In this document: piece by piece, positions 27,000 through 35,895 of the stretch
How the letters are laid out: each line of letters starts with the position of its first letter
How positions within the stretch are numbered: the first letter of the stretch is position 1
Assembly: GCA_014190675.1 (NCBI GenBank)
Contig: BJGT01000004.1
Location: 1-64,000, forward strand
Reading direction: 5' to 3'
Length of the DNA: 64,000 nucleotides
From: Comamonadaceae bacterium
GTDB taxonomy: Bacteria > Pseudomonadota > Gammaproteobacteria > Burkholderiales > Burkholderiaceae_C
Position numbers and translations under genes: made by a program
The notes under the pieces: generated by a model
Seen by the model: the letters and a program-made list of their open reading frames with translations, nothing else
Told to the model about the DNA's origin: nothing
The model's database searches: none

Positions 27000-27167
27000 A
27001 TGGCCAAAGAATTTCGTACTGAAGCTGAACGTGTTGCAAGCCCACGCCCGGTGCCGCCCAAGGGTGTCTGCTTCACCGCCCCAAAGGGCCAAAAACGCAG
27101 CCTCGAGCGCGGCACTGCCACCAACAACAAAAAAAACCCCGGTAAGCGCCCGCACAAAGGCGGTTGA
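27000..27167 (+). CDS. Small basic protein, 55 residues
   Basis: A 55-residue frame beginning 'MAKEFRTEAERVASPRPVPP' and ending 'KKNPGKRPHKGG', very rich in Lys, Arg, Pro and Gly, with a single Cys at position 24 ('KGVCFTAPKG'). GGAG stands 9 nt before the ATG. Codon choice is typical of the region, which supports real coding. It looks like a nucleic-acid- or ribosome-associated peptide, but I cannot name a family. It converges on the EamA permease, 13 bp away, and is divergent from the SDR. Confidence 0.6.
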   Translation: MAKEFRTEAERVASPRPVPPKGVCFTAPKGQKRSLERGTATNNKKNPGKRPHKGG

Positions 27168-27180
27168 AAGCGCACTGCGC

Positions 27181-28017
27181 TCAGGGCAAACGCATCAAGG
27201 GAATGGCCGCAATGGCCAGGGCCACGGCCAGCAACTTGGTGCGGCTGATGGCCTCTTTCATAAACACCATCGCAATCAGCACAGCAAACACCGAACTGGT
27301 GTCGCGCAGAGCCGCCGCACCGGCGATGGCCGCCTTGCTGAAGACCCAGACAATCAGCAGGTAGGAGACCATCGACAGCACGCCCGTCCACAGCGTCACA
27401 TGGGCATGGCAGCGGATGGTAGCTACCAGACCGGGCAGATGGCGCTGCTGCCAGGCCATGTTCGCCGCGTTGAAGATTGCCGTCAGGCAGCCATAGGCAA
27501 AAGGCGAACCCGATTGCCGAATGCCGTTGGCGTCGATCAGCACCGAGCAAGCGCTCAAGACTCCGCCCAGGCCAGTCCAGATCAGCACCTGGCGCGACAA
27601 ATTCTTACCGTGGCGCGCGCTCAGCGCCAGCAGCGCCAGCGCCGCAATGATCAGCGCAATACCCAGCATGGCGCCGGTTGACAGCCGCTCGTGTGCGAGC
27701 AAGGTCGACAGCGGCACCACCAGCATGATCATGATGGCGCGCGACATCGGGTACACCAGGCCGAATTCACCATGGTCATAGGCCCGCAGAATGGCCTTGA
27801 TCCCCATCACATTGAACAGGGCTGAGGCAGCGATCCAAACCAAAGACTCCCACCGGGGCAAATCAACAAAGAACAGCACCGGCAGGCCGACCAGCCCTGC
27901 CACCAGCATCTGGCCCGTCATGACCGCTGTGTGCTGCCCGGTAGATTTGACGGCTGCGTTCCAGGTGGCATGCAAGAGGGCGCTGCCCAGGGCAGCCAGA
28001 ATGTAGATGGTGTCCAA
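27181..28017 (-). CDS. EamA-family (DMT superfamily) permease
   Basis: A 278-residue inner-membrane protein with ten predicted helices in two repeats, the arrangement of EamA transporters. 'LLHATWNAAVKS' near the N-terminus is typical, as is the run 'FGLVYPMSRAIMIMLVVPLSTLLAHERLS', followed by the second EamA half with 'DANGIRQSG' and 'DTSSVFAVLIAMVFMKE'. These export amino acids or other metabolites, or move drugs. It begins 29 bp after icmF on the same strand and is probably co-transcribed, so it might export an organic acid linked to that pathway; this is speculative. Confidence 0.85.
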   Translation of the reverse strand: MDTIYILAALGSALLHATWNAAVKSTGQHTAVMTGQMLVAGLVGLPVLFFVDLPRWESLVWIAASALFNVMGIKAILRAYDHGEFGLVYPMSRAIMIMLVVPLSTLLAHERLSTGAMLGIALIIAALALLALSARHGKNLSRQVLIWTGLGGVLSACSVLIDANGIRQSGSPFAYGCLTAIFNAANMAWQQRHLPGLVATIRCHAHVTLWTGVLSMVSYLLIVWVFSKAAIAGAAALRDTSSVFAVLIAMVFMKEAISRTKLLAVALAIAAIPLMRLP

Positions 28018-28046
28018 ACAGGCCCAGAGTCAGGGGTTGGCAAGCC

Positions 28047-31000
28047 TTACATGTTACGCCGGTACTGCCCACCCACCTCAAACAAGGCATTGGTGATCTG
28101 GCCCAGCGAGCAGACCCGTACGGCTTCCATCAGCACCTCAAACACGTTCTGGTCCTCAATCACCGCCTGTTGCAGGCGCTTGAGCATCGCCGGTGCCTGG
28201 CTGGCGTGCCGGGCATGGAAGTCGGCCAGCCGCTGCAGCTGGCTCTGCTTTTCCTCTTCGGTCGAGCGGGCGAGCTCGAGCTTGTCGAGCACGGCGTCCC
28301 CGTTCGGATTACGGAAGGTGTTGACGCCGATGATGGGCAACTCGCCGGTGTGCTTGAGCATCTCGTAGTGCATGCTCTCATCCTGGATGCGGCCACGCTG
28401 GTAGCCGGTTTCCATGGCGCCGAGCACACCGCCGCGCTCGGTAATGCGTTCAAACTCGGTCAATACCGCTTCTTCCACCAGTTCGGTCAACTCTTCGATG
28501 ATGAAGGCGCCCTGGGACGGGTTCTCGTTCTTGGCCAGGCCCCACTCACGGTTGATGATCAGCTGGATTGCCATGGCGCGGCGCACCGAGTCTTCGGTGG
28601 GCGTGGTGATGGCCTCATCGAACGCATTGGTGTGCAGGCTATTGCAGTTATCGTAAATGGCGATCAGTGCCTGCAGCGTGGTGCGGATGTCATTGAACTG
28701 AATCTCCTGCGCATGCAGGCTGCGCCCACTGGTCTGGATGTGGTACTTGAGCTTCTGGCTGCGCTCGTTGGCGCCGTATTTCTCTTTCATGGCCACCGCC
28801 CAAATGCGCCGGGCTACCCGACCCATCACGCTGTACTCGGGGTCCATGCCGTTGCTGAAGAAAAAGCTTAAATTCAGCGCAAAGTCATCAATATGCATGC
28901 CGCGCGCCAGGTAAGCCTCGACAAAGGTAAAGCCATTGCTGAGCGTGAAAGCCAGCTGGCTGATCGGGTTGGCCCCTGCCTCGGCAATGTGGTAACCACT
29001 GATGGACACCGAGTAAAAATTACGCACCTGGTGCTTGACAAAATACTCGGCCACATCGCCCATGACCTTCAGGCTGAACTCGGTGCTGAAGATGCAGGTG
29101 TTCTGGCCCTGGTCTTCTTTCAGGATGTCGGCCTGCACCGTACCACGCACGTTTTCCTGCACCCACTCGCGGATCTTTTGGAGCTCAGCGTCGGTCGGAT
29201 CACGGCCCTTGTCAGCCTTGAACTTGTCAATATTCTGGTCAATCGCCGTGTTCATGAACATCGCCAGGATGCTCGGCGCCGGGCCGTTGATCGTCATGCT
29301 GACGCTGGTCGACGGGCTGCACAGATCGAATCCACCGTACAGCACCTTCATGTCGTCCAGCGTGGCGATTGACACGCCTGAGTTGCCCACCTTGCCGTAG
29401 ATGTCCGGCCGCAGGTCAGGGTCGTTGCCATACAGCGTGACCGAGTCAAACGCGGTAGATAGTCGCTTGGCCGCCATGCCGGCGCTCAGCAGCTTGAAGC
29501 GGGTGTTGGTGCGAAAGGCGTCGCCCTCGCCGGCAAACATGCGGGTCGGGTCTTCGCCCTCGCGCTTGAAGGCAAAGGTGCCGGCGGTATAGGGATAGCT
29601 GCCAGGCACGTTGTCCAGCAGCAACCACTTCAGGATTTCACCGTGGTCTTCATACTGCGGCAGCGCCACCTTGCGGATGGTGGTGCCGCTGAGCGACTTG
29701 GTGGTGAGCGCGGTGCGGATTTCCTTGTCGCGGATTTTCACCACGAACTCGTCGCCGGCATAGGCTGACTGCATGGCGGGCCACTGCACCAGCAGCTGAC
29801 GCTCGGCGGCACCCAGGTGGGCGTCTCGCTGGCCGGCCAGGTCCAGCACGGCTTCCACGGCCCGGGTCTTGGTAGCGTCCGCTTCCCTGAGCATGCGGGC
29901 CGATTCGCGTAACTGCTGGATTTCGCGGGCCAGCCGGGCCTGGCTGCGGGCCCGCGCCTTATAGCCGCGCAGCGTGTCGCTGATCTCTGCCAGGTAACGG
30001 GTGCGCGCCGCCGGCACCACGGGTGTCTGGTTGGTGCTGTGGCGGGTTGTGACCTGCGGCAGGCGCTGCGGCTGCACCGCCAGCCCCAAGGCGGCCAGCC
30101 GCGCCAGCAGCGCCTGATACAGGGCGGTCACGCCATCGTCATTGAAACGCGCCGCCATGGTGCCAAACACCGGCATATCGGCCATGGGCGTGGTCCAGGC
30201 CTCTTTGTTGCGCTGCACCTGTTTGGCCACGTCGCGCAGGGCGTCGAGTGAGCCCTTGCGGTCAAACTTGTTGATGGCCACAAACTCGGCAAAGTCGAGC
30301 ATGTCGATTTTTTCCAGCTGGCTGGCCGCGCCAAACTCGGGCGTCATGACATACAGCGGTATATCCACATGCGGCACGATGGCAGCATCGCCCTGGCCAA
30401 TACCCGAGGTCTCCACCACCACCAAATCAAAGCCCGCCACCTTGCAGGCCGCAATCACATCAGGCAAGGCCGCGCTGATCTCAGAGCCAAAATCACGCGT
30501 GGCCAGGCTGCGCATAAAAACCCTCTGCCCCGGCGCCAGCGCAGCGGCAAGCGTGGGGGCAACAACCCCGCCGCCGGGCCGCCCCAAGGCGGGGTTAGCC
30601 CCCTCGGGGGGCAGCGCAGCACGCGCAGCGGCAAGCGTGGGGGCCCAAACCCCAATCGCGTTCATGCGGATGCGGTCGCCCAGCAGGGCGCCACCGCTTT
30701 TGCGGCGGCTCGGGTCAATGCTGATCACTGCCACGCGCAAGGCATCATCCTGGTCCAGCCGCAGCCGGCGGATCAGTTCATCGGTCAGGCTGGACTTGCC
30801 CGCGCCACCCGTGCCAGTGATCCCCACCACCGGTATCTTTGTTGTAGCAGCCAAGGACCGTATCTTTTGGGCCAGCGCGGGACTGGCCTTCTCGTTTTCA
30901 ACCGCCGTGATCCACTGCGCCAGCGCCCGCCAGGCCATCTCGCCGTGGCCCTGCAGGGCCGCTATGGTGGTGGGCGCGTGCGGTGTCAGGTCTTGGTCGC

Positions 31001-31448
31001 AGCGCATCACCATCTCGCCAATCATGCCGGCCAGCCCCATGCGCTGCCCGTCTTCCGGGCTGAAAATGCGGGCCACGCCATAGGCCTGAAGCTCGCGGAT
31101 CTCGGGCGGCACGATCACCCCGCCGCCACCGCCAAACACCTGAATATGGGCACCGCCGCGCGCGCGCAGCAGATCTACCATGTACTTGAAGTACTCCACA
31201 TGGCCGCCTTGGTAGGAACTGATGGCAATACCTTGTACGTCTTCTTGCAGCGCTGCCGTCACCACCTCGTCCACGCTGCGGTTGTGCCCGAGGTGGATCA
31301 CCTCGGCGCCCATGCCCTGCAGGATGCGGCGCATGATGTTGATCGCCGCATCATGGCCGTCGAACAGGCTGGCAGCGGTGACAAAGCGCACTTTATGCTT
31401 GGGCCGGTAGTTAGCCAGGGCTTTGAATTCGGCGGACAGGTCGGTCAT
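28047..31448 (-). CDS. icmF: Fused isobutyryl-CoA mutase IcmF
   Basis: A 1133-residue fusion of three parts: a B12-binding domain (residues ~18-150; '[10 protein letters not shown]' holds the His that ligates cobalt), a MeaB-like G-protein chaperone (~200-480; Walker A 'GTGGAGKSS' at 211-219, '[11 protein letters not shown]', 'NKFD') and the mutase barrel (~600-1133; '[26 protein letters not shown]'). It interconverts isobutyryl-CoA and n-butyryl-CoA, or related branched acyl-CoAs. The ATG at 31448 follows GGAGA by 6 nt. Residues ~266-308 are an odd Ala/Pro/Gly-rich stretch encoded by a palindromic repeat element (see the repeat at 30525), placed between 'GDRIRMNAI' and '[10 protein letters not shown]', which are normally separated by only a few residues. 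Confidence 0.93.
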   Translation of the reverse strand: MTDLSAEFKALANYRPKHKVRFVTAASLFDGHDAAINIMRRILQGMGAEVIHLGHNRSVDEVVTAALQEDVQGIAISSYQGGHVEYFKYMVDLLRARGGAHIQVFGGGGGVIVPPEIRELQAYGVARIFSPEDGQRMGLAGMIGEMVMRCDQDLTPHAPTTIAALQGHGEMAWRALAQWITAVENEKASPALAQKIRSLAATTKIPVVGITGTGGAGKSSLTDELIRRLRLDQDDALRVAVISIDPSRRKSGGALLGDRIRMNAIGVWAPTLAAARAALPPEGANPALGRPGGGVVAPTLAAALAPGQRVFMRSLATRDFGSEISAALPDVIAACKVAGFDLVVVETSGIGQGDAAIVPHVDIPLYVMTPEFGAASQLEKIDMLDFAEFVAINKFDRKGSLDALRDVAKQVQRNKEAWTTPMADMPVFGTMAARFNDDGVTALYQALLARLAALGLAVQPQRLPQVTTRHSTNQTPVVPAARTRYLAEISDTLRGYKARARSQARLAREIQQLRESARMLREADATKTRAVEAVLDLAGQRDAHLGAAERQLLVQWPAMQSAYAGDEFVVKIRDKEIRTALTTKSLSGTTIRKVALPQYEDHGEILKWLLLDNVPGSYPYTAGTFAFKREGEDPTRMFAGEGDAFRTNTRFKLLSAGMAAKRLSTAFDSVTLYGNDPDLRPDIYGKVGNSGVSIATLDDMKVLYGGFDLCSPSTSVSMTINGPAPSILAMFMNTAIDQNIDKFKADKGRDPTDAELQKIREWVQENVRGTVQADILKEDQGQNTCIFSTEFSLKVMGDVAEYFVKHQVRNFYSVSISGYHIAEAGANPISQLAFTLSNGFTFVEAYLARGMHIDDFALNLSFFFSNGMDPEYSVMGRVARRIWAVAMKEKYGANERSQKLKYHIQTSGRSLHAQEIQFNDIRTTLQALIAIYDNCNSLHTNAFDEAITTPTEDSVRRAMAIQLIINREWGLAKNENPSQGAFIIEELTELVEEAVLTEFERITERGGVLGAMETGYQRGRIQDESMHYEMLKHTGELPIIGVNTFRNPNGDAVLDKLELARSTEEEKQSQLQRLADFHARHASQAPAMLKRLQQAVIEDQNVFEVLMEAVRVCSLGQITNALFEVGGQYRRNM
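30525..30653. repeat. REP-like palindromic element inside icmF
   Basis: A 22-bp direct repeat, identical at 30539-30560 and 30623-30644, has a period of 84 bp (28 codons). Between the copies lie two hairpins: arms AACCCCGCC/GGCGGGGTT and GCCCCC/GGGGGGC. It is G/C-rich and unlike the flanking coding DNA. Its frame stays open through icmF, and the two copies both encode 'APTLAAA'. I recall similar G-rich palindromes between genes in Comamonadaceae, which makes a mobile REP-type element likely; this was not checked. Confidence 0.75.
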
Positions 31449-31498
31449 GGTGGGTCTCCGTGGCGCTGGTGCGCCCTTCAAAAAAAGCAAGCGCTTGA

Positions 31499-31520
31499 TT
31501 GACGTTTACGTCAACGTCAA
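31499..31520. promoter_or_regulatory. ACGT-core dyad upstream of icmF
   Basis: TTGACGTTTACGTCAA (31499-31514) has perfect 7-bp arms and a 2-bp centre; a further CGTCAA half-site follows at 31515-31520. It lies 51 bp before the icmF start. ACGT-containing dyads of this kind are used by MerR-type regulators of branched-chain and fatty-acid degradation (LiuR-like); that assignment is from memory and unproven. A clear -10 box is not visible. Confidence 0.45.
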
Positions 31521-31538
31521 TGGTAACAATTTTCCAAC

Positions 31539-31564
31539 AAAAAGGGCGCCGGGGCGCCCTTTTT
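31539..31564. terminator. Bidirectional terminator hairpin
   Basis: AAAAAGGGCGCC and GGCGCCCTTTTT are a perfect inverted repeat around a 2-base centre, so each strand ends in a run of T. It stands 22 bp after the dctM stop on the plus-strand coordinate scale (upstream of icmF on the minus strand), and on the minus strand would separate icmF's promoter from any upstream transcript. Confidence 0.65.
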
Positions 31565-31586
31565 GCTTGCCCAATGACGCCCCAGG

Positions 31587-33605
31587 CTATTTGTACAGCA
31601 GACCGGGCAACCACAAACCAATCGCCGGGAAGGCGTACAACATGAACATGGCGAGTACCTGTATCCCCATAAAAGGCATCATGCCGGCAAATATTTGGTT
31701 CAGCGTTACATGCTTGGGGCTCACGCCCTTCAGATAAAAAGCGGCCATTGCCACTGGCGGCGACAAGAACGCTGTTTGCAAGTTAAGCGCCACCAAAAGG
31801 CCAAAAAACAGAGGGTCGACATTGAACTTGGCCAACAAGGGGATAAAAATAGGCATGAAGATCACAATGATCTCGGTCCACTCCAATGGCCAGCCCAAGA
31901 TGAAGATGATGAACTGGCTCAGCAGCATGAACTGCAGCGTGGTCAGCCCCAGGGACAACACCCAGGTTTCAATCAGCTCTTGGCCGCCCAGCAGCGCAAA
32001 AGACGCTGAGAAGATAGACGAGCCAACGAACAGCCAGCACACCATGGCGCTGGTTTTGGCGGTGAGAAACGAAGACTCCCGCACGATGCCCACAAGCTCG
32101 ACCGCCGTTCTTCCCAGGGGGCTGCCGCCCGGTGTGGCACGCGCATTGACATAGCGGTAGGCACCGGCAAGCAACATGCCACCGAGCCCGCCGACGGCCG
32201 CGGCCTCGGTCGGCGTTGCCAAGCCGAACACAATCGAGCCCAGCACCGAGATGATCAGCACGGCCAAGGGGAAAAACGACACCAAGAGCATCTTGAAAAT
32301 TTCAAGCCGCTGCCAACTCATCAGCCAGTTGATGAGCAGGGCCAGGCCGAGACCAATCGCCAGAAAAATCCAGTACCAGGTGGGTACTGCCAAGCGCTCG
32401 GGGGCTGGCGTTGCGGCGGCTACCTCAGCGCTAGGGGCGCTTGCTGCCGCCGTTGCCGCAGCTTGGGCGGCAGGCTCGGCGGTAGCCGCCGAGGCTGCGG
32501 CTGGCGGCTGTTGTAGGCCAGTGGGCTCGGCCGCCGGCTCCTTGAGCCCACCAAGCTCAGCGGGCGGCTCCTGAACACCGTTATTGGCCTCGGATTTTTC
32601 CTCCAGCGGCGCGGCCACCAGCCCACCGGTTTCCACCAGCCCTGAGGTATCAGCCACCACCAGCGGCGCGGTTGCACTGAGATAGACCATGGTGAGCAAG
32701 GCGGCGATCACCAGGGCCGGCAGCACCGCCAACAGCAGCTGACCGAGTACGGTCTTCTTCGCCAGCGATGCATCTTTGAGCCCGCCAAAGAGGCCTGTGA
32801 TGGCATTGCTGCCGCGCGCTGACAGCGTTTGAGCCACGGACGGCAGGGGCACCAGGCGCTCGCTCAGCGGCAAAGGCGGGGCCAAATGGGGCTTCCACTT
32901 AGCCACCGCAATGACATAGGCCACATACAGTCCGGCCAGCATGATGCCTGGGAAAAAAGCACCCGCATACAGCTTGACCACCGACACGCCTGCGGTGGCG
33001 CCATAAACAATCAGCAGCACCGAGGGGGGAATCAAAATGCCCAAGCAGCCGCCTGCGGTGATGGCGCCAGCGGCCAGTTGCACGCTGTAGCCCGAGCGCA
33101 GCATGGCCGGCAGGGCCAGCAGGCCCATCAGTGTCACCACCGCGCCCACAATGCCCGTGGCCGTCGCAAAAATGGCGCAAGTGACGATCGTCGCCACAGC
33201 CAGTGCGCCAGGCACACGTGCCAGAGCCAGGTGCAGGCTCTTGAATAACTTGTCAATCAGGTTGGCCCGCTCAACCAAGTAGCCCATGAAAACAAACAAC
33301 GGTATTGCAATCAGCACATCGTTGGACATCACCGCATAGGTGCGCTGCACCATCAGGTCAAGAATCTGCCGCACCGCAATATCGGGGTTGACGCTGCGGT
33401 AAGACAGCCAGCCAAAAAACATGCCCATCCCCATGAGCGTAAAGGCAGTCGGGAAGCCCAGCATGATGGCCACCACCACCAAGCCCAGCATGATCAGGCC
33501 CAGGTGCCCGTTTGTCACATGGCCCCAGGGGGTGATCAAAAGCAGGGCGACGATGATCACCGCCATCAAGATAAAGCCAAACCAGAGTTCTTTGCGAATC
33601 GTCAT
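31587..33605 (-). CDS. dctM: TRAP transporter large permease with long Ala/Pro-rich loop
   Basis: A 672-residue DctM-type permease, well above the usual ~430. Helices in residues 1-310 and 410-672 carry the family sequence ('GAITAGGCLGILIPPSVLLIVYG', 'LATPTEAAAVGGLGGMLLAG'). Residues ~312-408 form a low-complexity loop rich in Ala, Pro and Glu ('EPPAELGGLKEPAAEP'), predicted to be disordered and soluble. Long-loop DctM proteins occur in the mannitol/chloroaromatic subgroup. Its start overlaps the dctQ stop by 4 bp. It is the transport subunit for the DctP at 34337. Confidence 0.9.
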   Translation of the reverse strand: MTIRKELWFGFILMAVIIVALLLITPWGHVTNGHLGLIMLGLVVVAIMLGFPTAFTLMGMGMFFGWLSYRSVNPDIAVRQILDLMVQRTYAVMSNDVLIAIPLFVFMGYLVERANLIDKLFKSLHLALARVPGALAVATIVTCAIFATATGIVGAVVTLMGLLALPAMLRSGYSVQLAAGAITAGGCLGILIPPSVLLIVYGATAGVSVVKLYAGAFFPGIMLAGLYVAYVIAVAKWKPHLAPPLPLSERLVPLPSVAQTLSARGSNAITGLFGGLKDASLAKKTVLGQLLLAVLPALVIAALLTMVYLSATAPLVVADTSGLVETGGLVAAPLEEKSEANNGVQEPPAELGGLKEPAAEPTGLQQPPAAASAATAEPAAQAAATAAASAPSAEVAAATPAPERLAVPTWYWIFLAIGLGLALLINWLMSWQRLEIFKMLLVSFFPLAVLIISVLGSIVFGLATPTEAAAVGGLGGMLLAGAYRYVNARATPGGSPLGRTAVELVGIVRESSFLTAKTSAMVCWLFVGSSIFSASFALLGGQELIETWVLSLGLTTLQFMLLSQFIIFILGWPLEWTEIIVIFMPIFIPLLAKFNVDPLFFGLLVALNLQTAFLSPPVAMAAFYLKGVSPKHVTLNQIFAGMMPFMGIQVLAMFMLYAFPAIGLWLPGLLYK

Positions 33606-34225
33606 TTGCTCGCCCCCCGCCCTGTCAAGATCGCACCGAGTTGTTCGGTATCCTCGGCCTTGACCTGGACCATGGCCCTGAGCTTCTCGACATCGACCTC
33701 CTCCACGTCTTCTTCACGCGAGGGCCACTCGCCCTGCTGAATGCAGGCCACGCAGCGCACCATCTCGACCAGGCCCTGCAGCAACAGCATGGTGCCAGCT
33801 ATCGGGATCACGGTTTTGAAAGGGTAGACCGGCGGCCCGTCCGACGTGATGCTGGAGTGCTCAAGAATCGCCCAACTCTCGCTGGCGTAGACAAATCCGG
33901 CCCAGGCCATGGCGATCACGCCAGGGATGAAGAACAGCACATAAAGGGTCAGGTCAAGTATGGCCTGGGTACGGGGCATGAAAAAACCATAAAGCACGTC
34001 GCCGCGCACATGGCCGTTTTTGGACAGCGTGTACGCGCCGGCCATCATGAAGACGGTGCCATACATCATGATCATCGCGTCAAAAGCCCAGGCATGTGGG
34101 TGGTCGAGCGCATAGCGCGAGAAAACCTCCCAGCTGATCAACAGTGTCAGCACCACAACGAGCCAGGAGAAGGCTTGGCCAAGCCGGGTGCTAAGCCGGT
34201 CAACAGAGAGCAGGAGTTTTTGCAT
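33602..34225 (-). CDS. dctQ: TRAP transporter small permease DctQ
   Basis: A 207-residue protein with four helices. 'WEVFSRYALDHPHAWAFDAMIMMYGTVFMMAGAYTLSKNGHVRGDVLY' is the DctQ core, in the 'mannitol/chloroaromatic' form. The C-terminal ~40 residues are acidic and soluble ('REEDVEEVDVEKL'). It overlaps dctM by 4 bp. It lies 111 bp downstream of dctP, the gap being filled by a long hairpin (34277-34322). Confidence 0.9.
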   Translation of the reverse strand: MQKLLLSVDRLSTRLGQAFSWLVVVLTLLISWEVFSRYALDHPHAWAFDAMIMMYGTVFMMAGAYTLSKNGHVRGDVLYGFFMPRTQAILDLTLYVLFFIPGVIAMAWAGFVYASESWAILEHSSITSDGPPVYPFKTVIPIAGTMLLLQGLVEMVRCVACIQQGEWPSREEDVEEVDVEKLRAMVQVKAEDTEQLGAILTGRGASK

Positions 34226-34264
34226 GGGGCTTGGTATCGGTCAGGTCACCAGGAAGGCAGGAAC

Positions 34265-34322
34265 AAAAAAATACGCGCCCGCCAAGCCACCCGGCCTGAT
34301 CAGGCCGGGTGGCTTGGCGGGC
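34265..34322 (-). terminator. 46-bp perfect palindrome with T-run between dctP and dctQ
   Basis: Bases 34277-34322 are a perfect palindrome (23-bp arms, GCCCGCCAAGCC.../...GGCTTGGCGGGC). On the minus strand it is followed, after five bases, by seven T residues (34265-34271). It lies 14 bp past the dctP stop. It should terminate part of the transcription or protect the dctP mRNA 3' end, raising binding protein over membrane subunits. Symmetry is seen; the role is inference. Confidence 0.75.
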
Positions 34323-34336
34323 TAAAGACCAGACGA

Positions 34337-35473
34337 TCAGGCTTTTTTGGCCGCCGGCTTAGCCGCCGATTTACCAAAGTAGCTGTTGTAGGCCATGCGC
34401 CGGTCAACCACGGTGTCGAGTTCCCAGCGCACGGTGCGCTCAGCAAACGCTTTTTGCGACTCGACGATTTCCTTGAATAAGGGATCAGCGGCTGATTTTT
34501 TTTCCACCACCACGTCGTAGGCTTCGATCTGCTTGCGCAAGATCGAATCAGGTGTTTTGTAGAACTTGACGCCGGCTTTTTGCAGTTCGCCGTAGGCCTT
34601 GGAATAACGGTCAACGGCTTTCCAAGACATGTCGGCCGAGGCGGCCTCTACGGCATTGGAAATGATGGCGCGCATTTTGTCGGGCAGTCCGTCGTATTTG
34701 GTTTTGTTGAAGGTGATTTCAAACTGCTCAGCGTTCTGATGGTAGCTTTGCAGCATGCACACCTTGGATACATCGGCAAAGCCCAGGGTTTGGTCCGAAC
34801 TGGCGTTGTTGAACTCGGCAGCATCAAGCAAACCGCGGTCCATGGCCGGCACGATTTCGCCACCTGGCAGAGCATTGACAGCAGCGCCCATGGCGGTGAA
34901 AACATCAATCGAAATACCCACCGTGCGGTACTTCAGGCCTTTGAAATCTTCTGGCTTGGTGATCGGCTTTTTGAACCAGCCCAGCGGCTGGGTGGGGTGA
35001 GGCGCATAGGGAAAAGACACCACATTGGCGCCAATGGATGCATACACCTTGGCCAGCAGTTCCTTGCCGCCACCATATTTGTGCCAAGACAACAGCATAT
35101 TGGCGTCCATGCCAAAGCCGGGCCCAGAACCCCACAGCGCCAGCGCATTTTGTTTGCCGTAGTGGTAGACCAGCACCCCGTGCCCGCCATCTAGCGTGCC
35201 TTTGGACACCGCGTCAAGCAGGCCAAAGGCAGGAACCACTGAACCAGCTGGCAAGACCTCAATCTTGAGGTCGCCGCCCGTCATGTCATTGACCTTCTTG
35301 GCAAAGTCACCCGCATACTCGTGAAAAATGTCTTTGGCGGGCCAGGTACTTTGAAAGCGCAGCGAAATCGGGCCAGCCTGCGCTGAGGCAATCATGGGAG
35401 CCGACATAGCGCCAGCGGCAACCGCAGCACCTTTGAGAAGACTACGGCGGCGGGGTGTTTTGTGATCGGTCAT
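34337..35473 (-). CDS. dctP: TRAP transporter substrate-binding protein (Tat-type signal)
   Basis: A 378-residue receptor. The N-terminus 'MTDHKTPRRRSLLKGAAVAAGAMSAPMIASAQA' has twin Arg followed by S-L-L-K and a mild hydrophobic stretch, a Tat-type leader. The mature part is the DctP-like fold ('FQSTWPAKDIFHEYAGDFAKKVNDMTGG') of the mannitol/chloroaromatic group, where 'GLKYRTVG' holds the ligand Arg. GGAG is 6 nt before the ATG at 35473; the frame stays open upstream by chance. The C-terminus is an Ala/Lys tail. Confidence 0.92.
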   Translation of the reverse strand: MTDHKTPRRRSLLKGAAVAAGAMSAPMIASAQAGPISLRFQSTWPAKDIFHEYAGDFAKKVNDMTGGDLKIEVLPAGSVVPAFGLLDAVSKGTLDGGHGVLVYHYGKQNALALWGSGPGFGMDANMLLSWHKYGGGKELLAKVYASIGANVVSFPYAPHPTQPLGWFKKPITKPEDFKGLKYRTVGISIDVFTAMGAAVNALPGGEIVPAMDRGLLDAAEFNNASSDQTLGFADVSKVCMLQSYHQNAEQFEITFNKTKYDGLPDKMRAIISNAVEAASADMSWKAVDRYSKAYGELQKAGVKFYKTPDSILRKQIEAYDVVVEKKSAADPLFKEIVESQKAFAERTVRWELDTVVDRRMAYNSYFGKSAAKPAAKKA

Positions 35474-35553
35474 GGGTTTCTCCAAAGTTAGGGGGCAATT
35501 CTGTGAATCGACAAAATTGGCAGCGGGGATCTTTGCGCGCAACCGATTTTCCG

Positions 35554-35587
35554 CTGGTTTCAGCCAATTGGTATCCGTAGAAACCAG
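35554..35587. promoter_or_regulatory. Inverted-repeat operator candidate upstream of dctP
   Basis: CTGGTTTC (35554-35561) and GAAACCAG (35580-35587) are perfect 8-bp arms 18 bp apart, and CCAATTGG (35564-35571) is nested between them. The site is about 80-115 bp before the dctP start, a normal place for an activator. No regulator gene adjoins it, and the 422-bp stretch 35474-35895 holds no other clear gene. Confidence 0.35.
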
Positions 35588-35854
35588 TAGAGCCCTTGAC
35601 ATGGCACGCTTTTTATTTCGCCTGCATCTGCAAATAATCTCAGGGCAAACTTGGGAAGCAAGGGCGACTCGTGCGCAAGTTTTGCGCCGGTTTTTTTGCT
35701 GGCAGCGTCGCTCAAAAAAATCAGCCGCCAGGCTCGGGCCGAACACCTCGTTGAAGGTGTGCGAGCCCGGGTTGGTGACGATGCCGGCGGCATTGGCCAT
35801 GCCTTCGGTGGCCTGCGACAGGGCGCTGGCATCGAGTTCAACGATCATGGTCAT
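35560..35854 (-). other. Possible frameshifted gene remnant
   Basis: The minus strand from 35854 reads '[38 protein letters not shown]...' with coding-like composition for 47 codons to the seven-T run near 35710. Past that run the next frame reads on ('SDAASKKTGAKLAHESPLLP...') to a stop at 35560, as if a single-base slip in the T-run broke a ~95-codon gene. I recognise no family and there is no strong ribosome site, so it may be chance. Confidence 0.25.
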
Positions 35855-35895
35855 CTGGCAAGGGGCTGGGTACCGACTGTGCGGATAATAGACGC

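Noticed and set aside
30525-30653. Direct repeats considered as a CRISPR unit
   Set aside because: Only two copies, hairpins between them and an open reading frame through the whole stretch; no cas genes.
30369-31502. A 377-codon open frame on the plus strand opposite icmF
   Set aside because: Shadow of IcmF; no ribosome site or recognisable motif.
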